A DNA stretch of 64,000 nucleotides from assembly GCA_038528965.1 (NCBI GenBank), contig JBCBEC010000008.1, forward strand, positions 1 through 64,000, read 5' to 3'. Position numbers and translations under genes: made by a program. Position 1 is the stretch's first letter. Each line of letters opens with the position of its first letter. The notes beneath the pieces are model-generated. The model was given only the letters and a program-made list of their open reading frames with translations, was not told the DNA's origin and made no database searches. The stretch is from Lewinella sp038528965 (lineage in GTDB: Bacteria; Bacteroidota; Bacteroidia; Chitinophagales; Saprospiraceae). Below are positions 36,481 to 45,526 of this stretch, piece by piece.

Positions 36481-37164
36481 ATGGGAACTTCCTCCTTTGC
36501 CTACCTGAAGCAGCTAAACGTCAATTCACTAACCGAAGCAAACTGGGATAGTATTTTTGATGTAGAGAACGCCCGCAAATTCAAAAAAGGAACCTACCTA
36601 TTCTTACCAGAAGAGCAAGCTGATAAAATCTACTTCATTGTAGAGGGCAGTGTAAAAGTGGGTACTTACGGCGCTGGTGGAAGAGAGATTACCAAAGCTA
36701 TCTACCGCAGTGAAGATATTCTCGGCGAAGAGGCTGTATTCGGTGAAAAGCAACGCCGCAACTTTGCTTACACCCTGGAGCCAGTGGTAATCGCCTCCCT
36801 AAACATACAAGATTTTCAAAAGGCTATCCGCCGCCAGCACTCCCTACACCTAGAGCTATTGAAGGTGGTAGGACAGCGCCTGCTGGAAACGGAGCAGCGA
36901 CTGGAATCTATGGTCTTTAAGAACTCTCGCAGCCGTATTATCGAGTTCTTGCACCAAATGGGCGTACGCCAGGGTCAGCGCGTAGGCTACGAAATGCTAG
37001 TCCGCAAGTTTTTGACCCACCAAGAGATTGCTAACCTAACGGCAACATCTCGCCAGACGGTAACCACAATACTTAACGAATTACGCAACGCCAATGTCAT
37101 CACTTTCAACCGCAAGCGCCTATTGATCCGCGATATGGATCGCCTGGCGGGTATGGTGGCTTAG
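36481..37164 (+). CDS. Crp/Fnr-family transcriptional regulator
   Basis: A 227-aa regulator. A cyclic-nucleotide-binding-type beta-roll spans about 25-140 (GTYLFLPEEQADKIYFIVEGSVKV, ILGEEAVFGE). A C-terminal winged HTH follows (LTHQEIANLTATSRQTVTTIL). No Fe-S cysteine cluster is seen, so it is not an oxygen-sensing FNR. It is single-gene and ends at a strong terminator. Confidence 0.92.
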   Translation: MGTSSFAYLKQLNVNSLTEANWDSIFDVENARKFKKGTYLFLPEEQADKIYFIVEGSVKVGTYGAGGREITKAIYRSEDILGEEAVFGEKQRRNFAYTLEPVVIASLNIQDFQKAIRRQHSLHLELLKVVGQRLLETEQRLESMVFKNSRSRIIEFLHQMGVRQGQRVGYEMLVRKFLTHQEIANLTATSRQTVTTILNELRNANVITFNRKRLLIRDMDRLAGMVA

Positions 37165-37230
37165 AAAGTACCTAGTAGTAATCCATACATCTGACTCAAA
37201 TTATCATTTATCACACCTTCCTCGGAAGGC

Positions 37231-37264
37231 AGAAAGTAGAGGGAGAGCGTTCCTTCTACTTTCT
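37231..37264 (+). terminator. Rho-independent terminator
   Basis: AGAAAGTAGA (37231-37240) pairs with TCTACTTTCT (37255-37264), followed by TTTATTT. It ends the Crp/Fnr transcript. Confidence 0.85.
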
Positions 37265-37425
37265 TTTATTTGAGGGCTCATAGATCATCCATTCGTTGCT
37301 CACAAAACCACGCCTGGAATACACTAAATCAGCTACAGCCCTGAGCATTATCTGGCGCATCCTCACGTTACTTTTCGGTAGTGTCCCGTTATTAAGTTAT
37401 TCACATCCAATTAAATCACAATGAT

Positions 37426-39192
37426 ATGCGCCTACAGTTATTAAGTCTGTTACTCAGTATTTGCTGTTTACAACTCTCTGCCCAAAACACCGAAAACCTG
37501 GAAGTGGCCGTCTATTTCGAAACGGCAAGCGCCCAATTAACACCAAGTGCCCAGACCGCTCTACAAGAACTAAGCGACCAAATTCTAGGCATGGGAGATT
37601 ACCACCTGGAACTGGCAGCACATACCGATAGCCGCGGTACTAACCGCTACAACGACCGGCTGGCCCGAGACCGCGCCCTCAGCGTAGAACGCTTTCTGAA
37701 AGAGCAAGGCATTACTACCGATAATATGGAAACCCTGGCCCTGGGCGAAAGCCAGGCCGGTGATGATACGGACAACGAACAATTGCAACAAACCAATCGC
37801 CGGGTAGATGTACTCATCCAAGGCTGGTATTGGCAAGGCGTTGGCAACTTGCAAGATAGTCTGGCCAACCCGCTGGTGCAGCAGTATACCGTAGACCCAA
37901 GTAAAGATCAATTGATTGAAGGAGAAAAAGGTGGTCAATTTTATATCAGTGCCAATAGCTTTGTTACGCTAGACGGGGAGGCGGTAAACAGCCCGGTAGA
38001 TATCGAGTTGACTGAATGCTATAGCCTGGGTGATATGATCAGCCTGGGACTGACGACCACCGCGCAAGAACGCATCCTAGAGTCCGGTGGTATGCTACGC
38101 CTTACCGCCAGTAGTAATGGCCAGCCGTTACAGCTGAAGGACGGACGGTCAATTGGTGCGGCAGTGCCCACGCCTGAATTCCAGCAGGATATGTCGCTAT
38201 TCTACGGCCAATCGCACGGCGAAAACGAAGGTGAACTAGACTGGGTGAACACACAAGACCCTGTACAATCACAGATGCCACAACTACGCTTAGCCCAGCG
38301 CCCGCTGCGGCCCGTCTGGACTTACTACGGTCAGCTTTACCTCTCAACCCCCGATTACTCTAAAGATCCGCGCCGCCCCAAGGAGCCGACGGGACGTAAA
38401 CCACTGCGCCCCAGAACTCCGAATTACGATAAGATTATCTATCGCCCAACCGGCCTACAGAAGGTCTTCATGAGTAAAACGGAAAAAGCAGCGCGCACGG
38501 CTGAATTGCGCGACAAAAAGCAAGCCGACTACGAGGAAGGTATCAAGCGCTTTGAAGAGCGCACCGCTGCCTACCACGCCGCTCGCCAGAAATACGAGGA
38601 AGACCTGGCCGCCTACCAACTACTGCTGCGCGAGGAAATTGACGAGCGTGGTTTCCTAGCCAGTGGCCCAGAATACGAGCAGAACAAGGCAAAAGCCGAT
38701 GCCGATTTCGAGCAAGCGACGATTCAATATCGCGTAGACAGCACCCGCTACGAAAAGTACAAAGCCTACAAAATGGAGCAGTACGAACAGCAGTTGGAGG
38801 CCTTTGGTAGTATTGATGCCAAGGCTTTAGGAACTTACTTTTTCAACCTCAACCAAATGGGCTGGGCCAACATTGATAAGTTTTTCAAGGAAACCGAAAC
38901 TACCAGAATTCTGGCGCAAGAAACGGAAGTGCAAACAGGAGAAAAAGCCATGGTATTTCTCATGATTCCCGAGCGGAATATCATTCTGCGCATGGCTCCT
39001 TCAGACGATGGGCAATTTGCGCTGAACCAAATTCCGGTGGGTGAAAAGGCTAAGGTGATTGCTCTGAAAGTAGAAAATCAGAAAGCCTACTTTGCCACTC
39101 AGGAGGCCATCATTACAGACGACCTCATACTAGCACTTGACTACCGGCCAGGGCGCTTACGCGATATCCGAGCAGAGCTCAGTGCTATATAA
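37426..39192 (+). CDS. OmpA-like protein with N-terminal OmpA domain
   Basis: A 588-aa exported protein. A signal peptide covers 1-20 (LSAQ). The peptidoglycan-binding OmpA C-like domain is at about 24-131 (HTDSRGTNRYNDRLARDRA, NRRVDV), whereas in most OmpA proteins it is C-terminal. A beta-rich domain follows (about 160-250: GGQFYISANSFVTLDGEAV, IELTECYSLGDM), then a proline/arginine-rich stretch and a charged coiled-coil region of about 120 residues, then a C-terminal beta domain. Likely tethers a periplasmic sensor to the wall. It is just upstream of an ECF sigma / anti-sigma pair. Confidence 0.85.
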   Translation: MRLQLLSLLLSICCLQLSAQNTENLEVAVYFETASAQLTPSAQTALQELSDQILGMGDYHLELAAHTDSRGTNRYNDRLARDRALSVERFLKEQGITTDNMETLALGESQAGDDTDNEQLQQTNRRVDVLIQGWYWQGVGNLQDSLANPLVQQYTVDPSKDQLIEGEKGGQFYISANSFVTLDGEAVNSPVDIELTECYSLGDMISLGLTTTAQERILESGGMLRLTASSNGQPLQLKDGRSIGAAVPTPEFQQDMSLFYGQSHGENEGELDWVNTQDPVQSQMPQLRLAQRPLRPVWTYYGQLYLSTPDYSKDPRRPKEPTGRKPLRPRTPNYDKIIYRPTGLQKVFMSKTEKAARTAELRDKKQADYEEGIKRFEERTAAYHAARQKYEEDLAAYQLLLREEIDERGFLASGPEYEQNKAKADADFEQATIQYRVDSTRYEKYKAYKMEQYEQQLEAFGSIDAKALGTYFFNLNQMGWANIDKFFKETETTRILAQETEVQTGEKAMVFLMIPERNIILRMAPSDDGQFALNQIPVGEKAKVIALKVENQKAYFATQEAIITDDLILALDYRPGRLRDIRAELSAI

Positions 39193-39218
39193 ATTGGTAT
39201 TTAAGCTTTTAAGAAAAA

Positions 39219-39251
39219 GAGAGGGAGTCTGGCGAATGCCGGCTCCCTCTT
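39219..39251 (+). terminator. Rho-independent terminator
   Basis: AGAGGGAG (39220-39227) and CTCCCTCT (39243-39250), with an inner TGGC/GCCG helix, form a hairpin just past the OmpA-like gene, preceded by an A-rich run. Confidence 0.75.
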
Positions 39252-39473
39252 CTCAGATATAAGCAATTGTAAACTTCCTTTTAATTGGGCGTTCTAGTTA
39301 ATTGGCCTCGCTAATTATTTTGCTTTGCTTACTACTATTTTTTAAGCTGCGTACATATATAAAAGCGCGAAACAGTTATTTCGTGACCTATTTTTGAGTA
39401 GTTTTTTTTATTCTTTTTTGTCACGTTTTCATTTTTTGCCTCTTATATAGATGTAACACGGACAATTGTAAAC

Positions 39474-40070
39474 ATGAAAGATTTGATGAACGGCCCTTCA
39501 CAAAAGGATTTGGAAGCCAAAAATTTTGGGCTCAGCCCTGACGACTTCCAGCTATTATTAGAAGAGCTTTGGTCTGGCCGGGATGAACTATACCAACGGG
39601 TATTTTTATCTCACTTTGAGGATTGCCTCACTTTTTTAAAGAAGCAATACCGGGCCAGTCATCAAGATGCCTACGATGCCAGCATGGACACCCTGCTGAT
39701 ATTTTGTGACCGCCTAAAACGCGGACGCATTCAGTATGGCAACTTACGTTTCTTGTTTACCCAGATGGCCGGGCAGGTGTACCTAAAAAACAACCGGCAG
39801 AACACCAAGTACACCGACTGGCCAGATCATTTAGATATGAGTACCGAGACAAATGAAAACATACCCGACGATGCTTTGAAAGCTTTTGAAGAGGCATGGC
39901 CCCAACTGGGCGAACCTTGTAGAGGGCTGCTGAAAGCATATTTCTACGACAAGCAAAAACTAAAAGACATTGCCCAGCAACAAGCCAGAAGTGAAGCGGC
40001 TTTACGCAAACAAAAGCAACGCTGTATGGGCAAGTTGCAAGCGATTTTCAAAAAACAGTATTCACTGTAA
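39474..40070 (+). CDS. ECF-type sigma factor
   Basis: A 198-aa sigma-70-like protein. Region 2 resembles SHQDAYDASMDTLLIFCDRL with NLRFLFTQMAGQVYL. Region 4 is LGEPCRGLLKAYFYDKQKLKDIAQQQ followed by ALRKQKQRCMGKLQAIF. The first ATG at 39474 is used. A TPR/TM anti-sigma-like gene follows 13 bp downstream. Confidence 0.85.
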   Translation: MKDLMNGPSQKDLEAKNFGLSPDDFQLLLEELWSGRDELYQRVFLSHFEDCLTFLKKQYRASHQDAYDASMDTLLIFCDRLKRGRIQYGNLRFLFTQMAGQVYLKNNRQNTKYTDWPDHLDMSTETNENIPDDALKAFEEAWPQLGEPCRGLLKAYFYDKQKLKDIAQQQARSEAALRKQKQRCMGKLQAIFKKQYSL

Positions 40071-40083
40071 ATCCCTTACTACC

Positions 40084-40785
40084 ATGAAACTATTCAATAA
40101 ATATTATCATAACGAAGCCAACGAGGAAGAACAGTCGGCTATGACCGAATTGCTCATCCAAAAGAAATATGATCAAGCGCTTCGGCAAAAAATGGCCGCG
40201 CGGCTCGCCAATGAATACGGTATTCAACGAACGCCAGTAGTAAGTAACCTCCGGGCTCGGCGCCTGCAACTCATCCGCTGGGGAGGTAGCATTGCCGCAG
40301 CGGTACTGTTGGGCTTGGCCATCTGGCAGATAAGTAGCCCACAACTCGATTACCAGGCACTCACAGTAGCGTACCTATCGGAGCAAATGCCGGAAACCTA
40401 CCGTGGCAAAGGCTGGAAAGAAGTACTGGAACAGCGTGACGCCGCCATTCAGGCTTATGTAACCGAAGACTATGCAACGGCAGCTCAATTATGGGCATTA
40501 GTCACCCAAGCAGAAGAAGCGGAAGCCAAGGACTTTCTTTATCTGGGACTCAGCTACCTTTTTCAGGAAGAGCCTCAACTAGAAACCGCTATTACTGCGC
40601 TGCAACAAGCACTGACTTACACCAATAAAGATATTGAACAAGTATCTCGCTGGTATCTCAGCTTGGCTTATCTGCAAGCTGAGCAACCCGAAAATGCCCG
40701 TCCATTATTGGAAGAGATTATAGCAAATGAACATTGGAATATTGCTAAAGCGAAGGAACTCTTAAAGCGAATTCCACAGCAATAA
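40084..40785 (+). CDS. Anti-sigma-like membrane protein with TPR domain
   Basis: A 233-aa protein starting MKLFNKYYHN, 13 bp after the sigma gene stop. A longer in-frame reading back to 39970 overlaps the sigma gene and is rejected. An acidic, cytoplasmic N-terminus (about 1-60) resembles anti-sigma N-termini. A single TM helix is at about 65-82, and the C-terminal periplasmic part (about 115-233) is made of TPR-like helix pairs. It probably inhibits or senses for the upstream sigma factor, by inference. Confidence 0.8.
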   Translation: MKLFNKYYHNEANEEEQSAMTELLIQKKYDQALRQKMAARLANEYGIQRTPVVSNLRARRLQLIRWGGSIAAAVLLGLAIWQISSPQLDYQALTVAYLSEQMPETYRGKGWKEVLEQRDAAIQAYVTEDYATAAQLWALVTQAEEAEAKDFLYLGLSYLFQEEPQLETAITALQQALTYTNKDIEQVSRWYLSLAYLQAEQPENARPLLEEIIANEHWNIAKAKELLKRIPQQ

Positions 40786-40933
40786 AACCTCACTAGGCAT
40801 ACTTATACCAAACACTTAGCGAAAGGGCCAGACGCCCACTTTTAACCAATACTTTTTTAATGGTCATCACCTTAGCATCCTGACTCCAGGCTGCATGGGA
40901 GAGGATTGCCAACTCCAAAAAACCATCAATATC

Positions 40934-41515
40934 ATGCGCGCTTTACTCATCCAGCTCGTCCTCGTTTTCGGCTTACTTACGTTGACACAGTCTACTTACG
41001 CACAATGTCCCCGTTGGAAAAAGGACCATCATTTTTGGGAACTACGCACTGCTGTAGGCCTCACCCCTACTTTCGTTAAAGACCACAGTAAGACGAGCAT
41101 TCCACCCGTAAGTCTGGAAATCCGCTACCGTCCCAACCCTACATTTAGCATCGGGCTATTGGCGGGAACTTCTGCCTCCACTGTTGTACAGGAGCACTTT
41201 ACGGGAAGTACTCAGGAATTTGAAAATGAATTTCGGATGGTGGCCTTGCGGGCAGGTGTACATACCCGGCGCTGGGAAAAGTGGGAAACCTACGGAGGTA
41301 TCGTCCTAGCTTACCAAAACAACAAAGTGAGTAGTACCCTCACTAATACTACGGGTTCGGATGAGCCACTCATTCACTACACCCCACGTAAATCAGGCTT
41401 CTTTTACAGTGCATTTTTGGGTACTGCCTATAAGCCCATTCCACAGCTGAAGCTCTTTGGTGAATTAAGCTACGGCTTATCCATCGCCACGGTAGGGGTA
41501 GGCTTTAGCCTGTAA
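40934..41515 (+). CDS. Outer-membrane beta-barrel protein, small
   Basis: The start at 40934 (MRALLIQLVL) gives a signal peptide ending TYAQ. The mature protein of about 170 aa has alternating hydrophobic strands with aromatic residues, such as SLEIRYRPNPTFSIGLLAG and WEKWETYGGIVLAYQ, ending in GVGFSL. It resembles the 8-stranded OmpA-like barrels of Bacteroidota (PorT/OmpW-type). It lies 148 bp after the anti-sigma-like gene. Confidence 0.78.
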   Translation: MRALLIQLVLVFGLLTLTQSTYAQCPRWKKDHHFWELRTAVGLTPTFVKDHSKTSIPPVSLEIRYRPNPTFSIGLLAGTSASTVVQEHFTGSTQEFENEFRMVALRAGVHTRRWEKWETYGGIVLAYQNNKVSSTLTNTTGSDEPLIHYTPRKSGFFYSAFLGTAYKPIPQLKLFGELSYGLSIATVGVGFSL

Positions 41516-41588
41516 ACCACAAGCGAGTTCAAAATGGGTTTAGGTGAATGTTTTTAGACCAGTCATTTTGAAAACGCGCTTTTGAACC

Positions 41589-41625
41589 AAGCCCGGCTAT
41601 TCAGTATAGCCGGTGCTTGCTTTTT
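41589..41625 (+). terminator. Rho-independent terminator
   Basis: CCGGCTAT (41593-41600) and ATAGCCGG (41606-41613), flanked by AAGC and GCTT, form a stem followed by TTTTTATA. It ends the sigma / anti-sigma / barrel transcript. Confidence 0.85.
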
Positions 41626-41644
41626 ATATGTAGAGACGCCACAG

Positions 41645-41664
41645 AGACGCATTGCAATTCGTCT
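41645..41664. repeat. Dispersed palindromic repeat copy 3
   Basis: AGACGCATTGCAATTCGTCT differs at one base from the perfect palindrome at 8152-8171. An extra GTAGAGACGC lies just upstream at 41630-41639, hinting at a longer or nested copy. Confidence 0.8.
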
Positions 41665-41728
41665 TTACAGCAAGCAATGCAAAGGTTAGTTTTTACGCTA
41701 GCTCGCCCGATACCACGACTCGCATAAT

Positions 41729-43162
41729 TTAACAACCACAATCGCCCCAGACTGTACTGCGCTCAATAAGCGTTCCCCCTTTAGTAGTAATCGTGATCTC
41801 CCCTCGGTAGGGCCTGCCAGAATCAAGGGTTCTGCTCCTGTCTTCCTCCGCTTTGATGATAACGGTATACTGATCGTTAGCGTACTGATAGTATACGGCA
41901 CTGCCCCGCTCTCCATTCTTCTTGAGCTCGCGAGCCTTTGCGATAGCATCCGTACCCATATCACGTACCTCGCGCACCATCATGCCAGCGGTCATATTGT
42001 TTTGAATTGGTACTTGGTCCGGCAGCCGATCTAACGTAAGTAATGCTTGGGTAAGGCGTTCAACAATTAGCTCATATTCGCCGAAAGGGGCCTCTTCTCC
42101 AAAGAGCGTAGATTTACTATCGCCCAAAACGATCCATGGCCGACCATCATTCAAGGAAGAATGGCTCTGCTGATACCCAGTCAAAGCTTGTCCTTTCCCG
42201 TCGATAGTCATACAAGCGTTCGTACCAAAATCTGCGTACAAGATTTCTGTTTTATAATCCGCCTTTACCGACCGGAAGCTACAGGAGCAACCTGTATCCT
42301 CGGGGTCTACTTTGCCGCAGCTACTATAGTCGACAAAACCTATTCTCCCTTGAGTGGCTTGCTCCCCACCGGAGATATTTTTCTCGGTCCAGGGGCCACT
42401 GAGCATGACTGGTTTGGCGTTCAACTGCCGGGAAGCTAGCTTAGTCTTTTGCGAACGGCTGTACTCGCGCGCTGGATCGGTGGTGTAATCCTTGACCGTT
42501 TCGGTAAGTTCGAGGACATCATTACTGAAATCAAAAAAGCGCTCCTTCAGTACTTGATCACGGGTAGTTTTGAGGACATAGACATAACCGTAACCGTATT
42601 CACTTTCGTAATTCCGAATAAGCAGCATTTGGTCTCCTCTGCGGTAGTAATGGTTTTCTCCATTTACATCACCTTCGCTATCGCCAATTTCCACGCTCTG
42701 GTAAGTCCATTCATTTAAGTCAAACTCGCCAAAGACAGGGAACCGGAATTTCTTTTCGTCGATTGGCGCATTGCCCTTTAGCTCGTCTTTGCGTTTTACA
42801 GCGCCGCCAAACACCCAGCCTTCTTCTCCGGCAGCGGTCTTCACTTTAATCCAAGGCTCATCATACAGGACACCGCGCAGGACAATAGCTTCGGTGGTAG
42901 CAGACTGCTCCACGCGTTCCAAGGCATCTTTTGGTTGAACACTGGCAATAACTTTACCGGAGGTTGACGGGCTATCTCGCAAATTCAAATTTTCCACCCA
43001 AGCGTATACTGGTTCATTCGGATCATCGGCTTTGGCTGCCGCCTTATCTTCTGCTGGATCAGTAGATGAGGTAACGGTTGAGTCAGTAGTATCCCCTCCG
43101 CCGCAAGCGGTAAGTAATGCCAATGGTAACAGAAAAAATAATGGAATAAATTTCATCGTCAA
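41729..43162 (-). CDS. SH3-domain lipoprotein
   Basis: A 477-aa predicted lipoprotein with a signal sequence and lipobox LLTAC (Cys20). A bacterial SH3 (SH3b) domain at about 52-125 contains WVENLNLRDSPSTSGKVIASV and WIKVKTAAGEEGWVFGG. The remaining about 350 residues have no recognised domain. They include FEGxY-type turns and a Cys pair in the SSCGKVDPEDTGCSC segment. It is divergent from the caspase-TonB gene, so they could share regulation. Confidence 0.82.
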   Translation of the reverse strand: MTMKFIPLFFLLPLALLTACGGGDTTDSTVTSSTDPAEDKAAAKADDPNEPVYAWVENLNLRDSPSTSGKVIASVQPKDALERVEQSATTEAIVLRGVLYDEPWIKVKTAAGEEGWVFGGAVKRKDELKGNAPIDEKKFRFPVFGEFDLNEWTYQSVEIGDSEGDVNGENHYYRRGDQMLLIRNYESEYGYGYVYVLKTTRDQVLKERFFDFSNDVLELTETVKDYTTDPAREYSRSQKTKLASRQLNAKPVMLSGPWTEKNISGGEQATQGRIGFVDYSSCGKVDPEDTGCSCSFRSVKADYKTEILYADFGTNACMTIDGKGQALTGYQQSHSSLNDGRPWIVLGDSKSTLFGEEAPFGEYELIVERLTQALLTLDRLPDQVPIQNNMTAGMMVREVRDMGTDAIAKARELKKNGERGSAVYYQYANDQYTVIIKAEEDRSRTLDSGRPYRGEITITTKGGTLIERSTVWGDCGC

Positions 43163-43375
43163 TGCGGCTTTAAGGTTATTGGTCTTTCACTTTGTAGCTG
43201 AATCTTTGCAAGTTACTGGAGTATTTTTGGACCAAGGGAAAAATGTTCTGAATAGACATTTTAGCGGATTATCCAACCTCAGCCTAGCGCCGAAGGTTAA
43301 GCTGGGAAAACCTGTTTTATCCAATGCTTTTAACACGAAAAACTTATATTCAAGCTTGGAAATTACCAGAAAACT

Positions 43376-45469
43376 ATGCCTGACACACGCGCTGGGCGCA
43401 ACGAGCAAAAATCGGATCGGGTCAACCTTAATACGGGAATCACTTATTTCCTAGGTATTGGTATCGATGAGTACCAGCACTGGCCACGCCTGCGCAATGC
43501 GGTGCGCGATGTACATAGCATATCCGAACTGCTGATTAGCGATTATGGAGTTACCCCCGAACACAGCTATACCCTCTTTGACCAACAGGCCAGTCGAGCG
43601 GCCATTATCGAATTGCTCGAAGACCTGGCCAAGCGGGTAAAGCCCACTGATAGCCTCATTGTTTATTACGCCGGGCACGGGCACCTCAACGACCGTAAAC
43701 GCGGATATTGGGTCCCTGCCGATGCCCCCAAGGATGGCATTAGCTACTACATTTCCAATTCCACCATCCGCGATTATCTGGGCGATATTCCTTCTTTGCA
43801 CACCCTGCTCATTTCTGATTCCTGCTTTTCGGGTAGTTTATTTGTACGTGGAGAACGCAGCGGTGATTTAGCCGCCCACGAACTGTCCAAGCTTTCTAGC
43901 CGTTGGGCCATTTGCTCCGGCCGCCACGATGAAGTGGTAGCTGACGGACCAGAGGATGGACACAGCCCCTTTGCAGAGAGCATATTGGATGTGCTCAAGC
44001 ATACGGATCGGCCTCATATTACCACCAATTTTCTTTTTGAACAGGTGCGGGATCAAACCCGCGCTAATTACGATCAACTGCCAGATGGCGGGCCTATTCA
44101 AGGTGTAGGTCATAAACGCGGACAGTTTATTTTTCGGCGCACCAAGACTGAGGCGGAAGCCTGGGCGGAGGCACAGCAAAAAAATACGGCTGAAGCCTTT
44201 CGTTATTATTTGAGCTTGTTCCCGGCAGGTGCTCATCAAAAAGATGCAGAGGCGAAGTTAGTTTCCATTGCGGGTAATCAAGCTTGGGCATTGCTACAAC
44301 AGCTTCCCACCGCGCAGCTATTAGAGGTAGAAACGGCGCTGCAACGGGTTCGCCATTACTGTCAGGATTACCCCAACCATCAACACTTTGCGAAAGCCTT
44401 AGCACTAGGTCGACGACTTGAGCAGAAGCAAAATTTTCTAGAAGTATACGATTCCGAATTTGGGCTCATGGCCTTTGTAAGGGAGGATACACCTTTTCGC
44501 GAGGAAGCGCAAAAGCGACTGGCGGCCTTACAGGCTGGGACTCGCACTAGTAGCCCACCTCCTCCTAAAGCTCCTCCTGAGCCTCCGCCACAAGCGCCAC
44601 CTCAACCAGAACTAACAACAACGCCTCCCCCACCAAAAGTGGAAAAGAAACCGCCGCCTACTACCCAGTCTGGGGCTGGTACAAAACGGTCACCGCAAAC
44701 GCCGCAGCCTGCGGTAAAACGGTCTTGGGTGATTGGAGGATTATTGGGGATAGTTATGCTTCTAGCACTTGTATGGGGTATCAACAGATGCACCCGTTCT
44801 AATAGTAATAATAAAGTATCAGCTACCAGCACCGCGGCAACGATTGAAAAAGAAGTGTACCGAGGCATGCGCACCCGAAATGCTGCCCAGGTCAAAAAGG
44901 GGGTAGAATTATACAAAAACCTGCCCGATGAAGTAACAAATGACAAATTGCTGAACCTAGCCGAGCAATGGATGATTAGTTACCAAGATTCGCTAGATGC
45001 CTTGAAGCAGAGTGACACGAACAGCAATAGTCCAAACCCGGTTACTTCTACAGGACAAGAAAACCAATTTCGTAGGGCCAGTGATCATAACAGAGATGAT
45101 GACAGTGTTTTGTCTGTTGTAGATGAGACGCCGCGCTTCCCAGGTTGTGAAGGCAAGAATTTGTCCAAAGAGAAACTCGAAGCCTGTTCGAAGGAAGCCT
45201 TAAAGGATTATATTATCAAACATCTTAAGTACCCCGAAGAAGCGCAGGCGAAGGGAGTTAAAGGTTTAGTTTTGGTTGGTGCAATCATCGGAGTTGAAGG
45301 GAAAGTAGAAGACGCCAGGATACTGCAAAGTCTGAGCAATGATTGTGATGAAGCGGCCTTGCAGGTTTTCAACAAAATGCGGGAAGATGGTGTGAAATGG
45401 ACACCAGGACTCCGAAGAGGCAAACCTGTCCCTACACGCGTCGCTGTTCCTGTTCGCTTTCAACTCTAA
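43376..45469 (+). CDS. Caspase-like (peptidase C14) protein fused to TonB C-terminal domain
   Basis: A 697-aa fusion. Residues 20-255 are a caspase/orthocaspase p20-like domain with the catalytic dyad His101 (YYAGHGHL) and Cys150 (SDSCFSG), starting GIGIDEYQHWPRLRNAVRD. A helical segment of about 120 residues is followed by a Pro-rich linker (about 393-447). A single TM helix is at about 451-468. The C-terminal domain at about 584-697 (FPGCEGKNLSKEK, LKYPEEAQAKGVKG, KVEDARILQSLS, MREDGVKWTPGLRRGKPV) has the Cys, YP and WxPG blocks of Bacteroidota TonB-type domains. The protease side should be cytoplasmic and the TonB domain periplasmic. It has no signal peptide. Confidence 0.88.
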   Translation: MPDTRAGRNEQKSDRVNLNTGITYFLGIGIDEYQHWPRLRNAVRDVHSISELLISDYGVTPEHSYTLFDQQASRAAIIELLEDLAKRVKPTDSLIVYYAGHGHLNDRKRGYWVPADAPKDGISYYISNSTIRDYLGDIPSLHTLLISDSCFSGSLFVRGERSGDLAAHELSKLSSRWAICSGRHDEVVADGPEDGHSPFAESILDVLKHTDRPHITTNFLFEQVRDQTRANYDQLPDGGPIQGVGHKRGQFIFRRTKTEAEAWAEAQQKNTAEAFRYYLSLFPAGAHQKDAEAKLVSIAGNQAWALLQQLPTAQLLEVETALQRVRHYCQDYPNHQHFAKALALGRRLEQKQNFLEVYDSEFGLMAFVREDTPFREEAQKRLAALQAGTRTSSPPPPKAPPEPPPQAPPQPELTTTPPPPKVEKKPPPTTQSGAGTKRSPQTPQPAVKRSWVIGGLLGIVMLLALVWGINRCTRSNSNNKVSATSTAATIEKEVYRGMRTRNAAQVKKGVELYKNLPDEVTNDKLLNLAEQWMISYQDSLDALKQSDTNSNSPNPVTSTGQENQFRRASDHNRDDDSVLSVVDETPRFPGCEGKNLSKEKLEACSKEALKDYIIKHLKYPEEAQAKGVKGLVLVGAIIGVEGKVEDARILQSLSNDCDEAALQVFNKMREDGVKWTPGLRRGKPVPTRVAVPVRFQL

Positions 45470-45526
45470 CCTCAGCGTTTAAGCGACTATCACTATCTTC
45501 AGCGCAGCTAAATTGACAATCCACCT

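Noticed and set aside
39970..40083. N-terminal extension of the anti-sigma-like gene
   Set aside because: It overlaps the sigma gene in another frame; the downstream ATG at 40084 gives a normal start.
43222..43229. TATTTTTG as a -7 promoter element for the caspase-TonB gene
   Set aside because: The only nearby TTTG is 13 bp away, not the 19-21 bp expected for Bacteroidota promoters.
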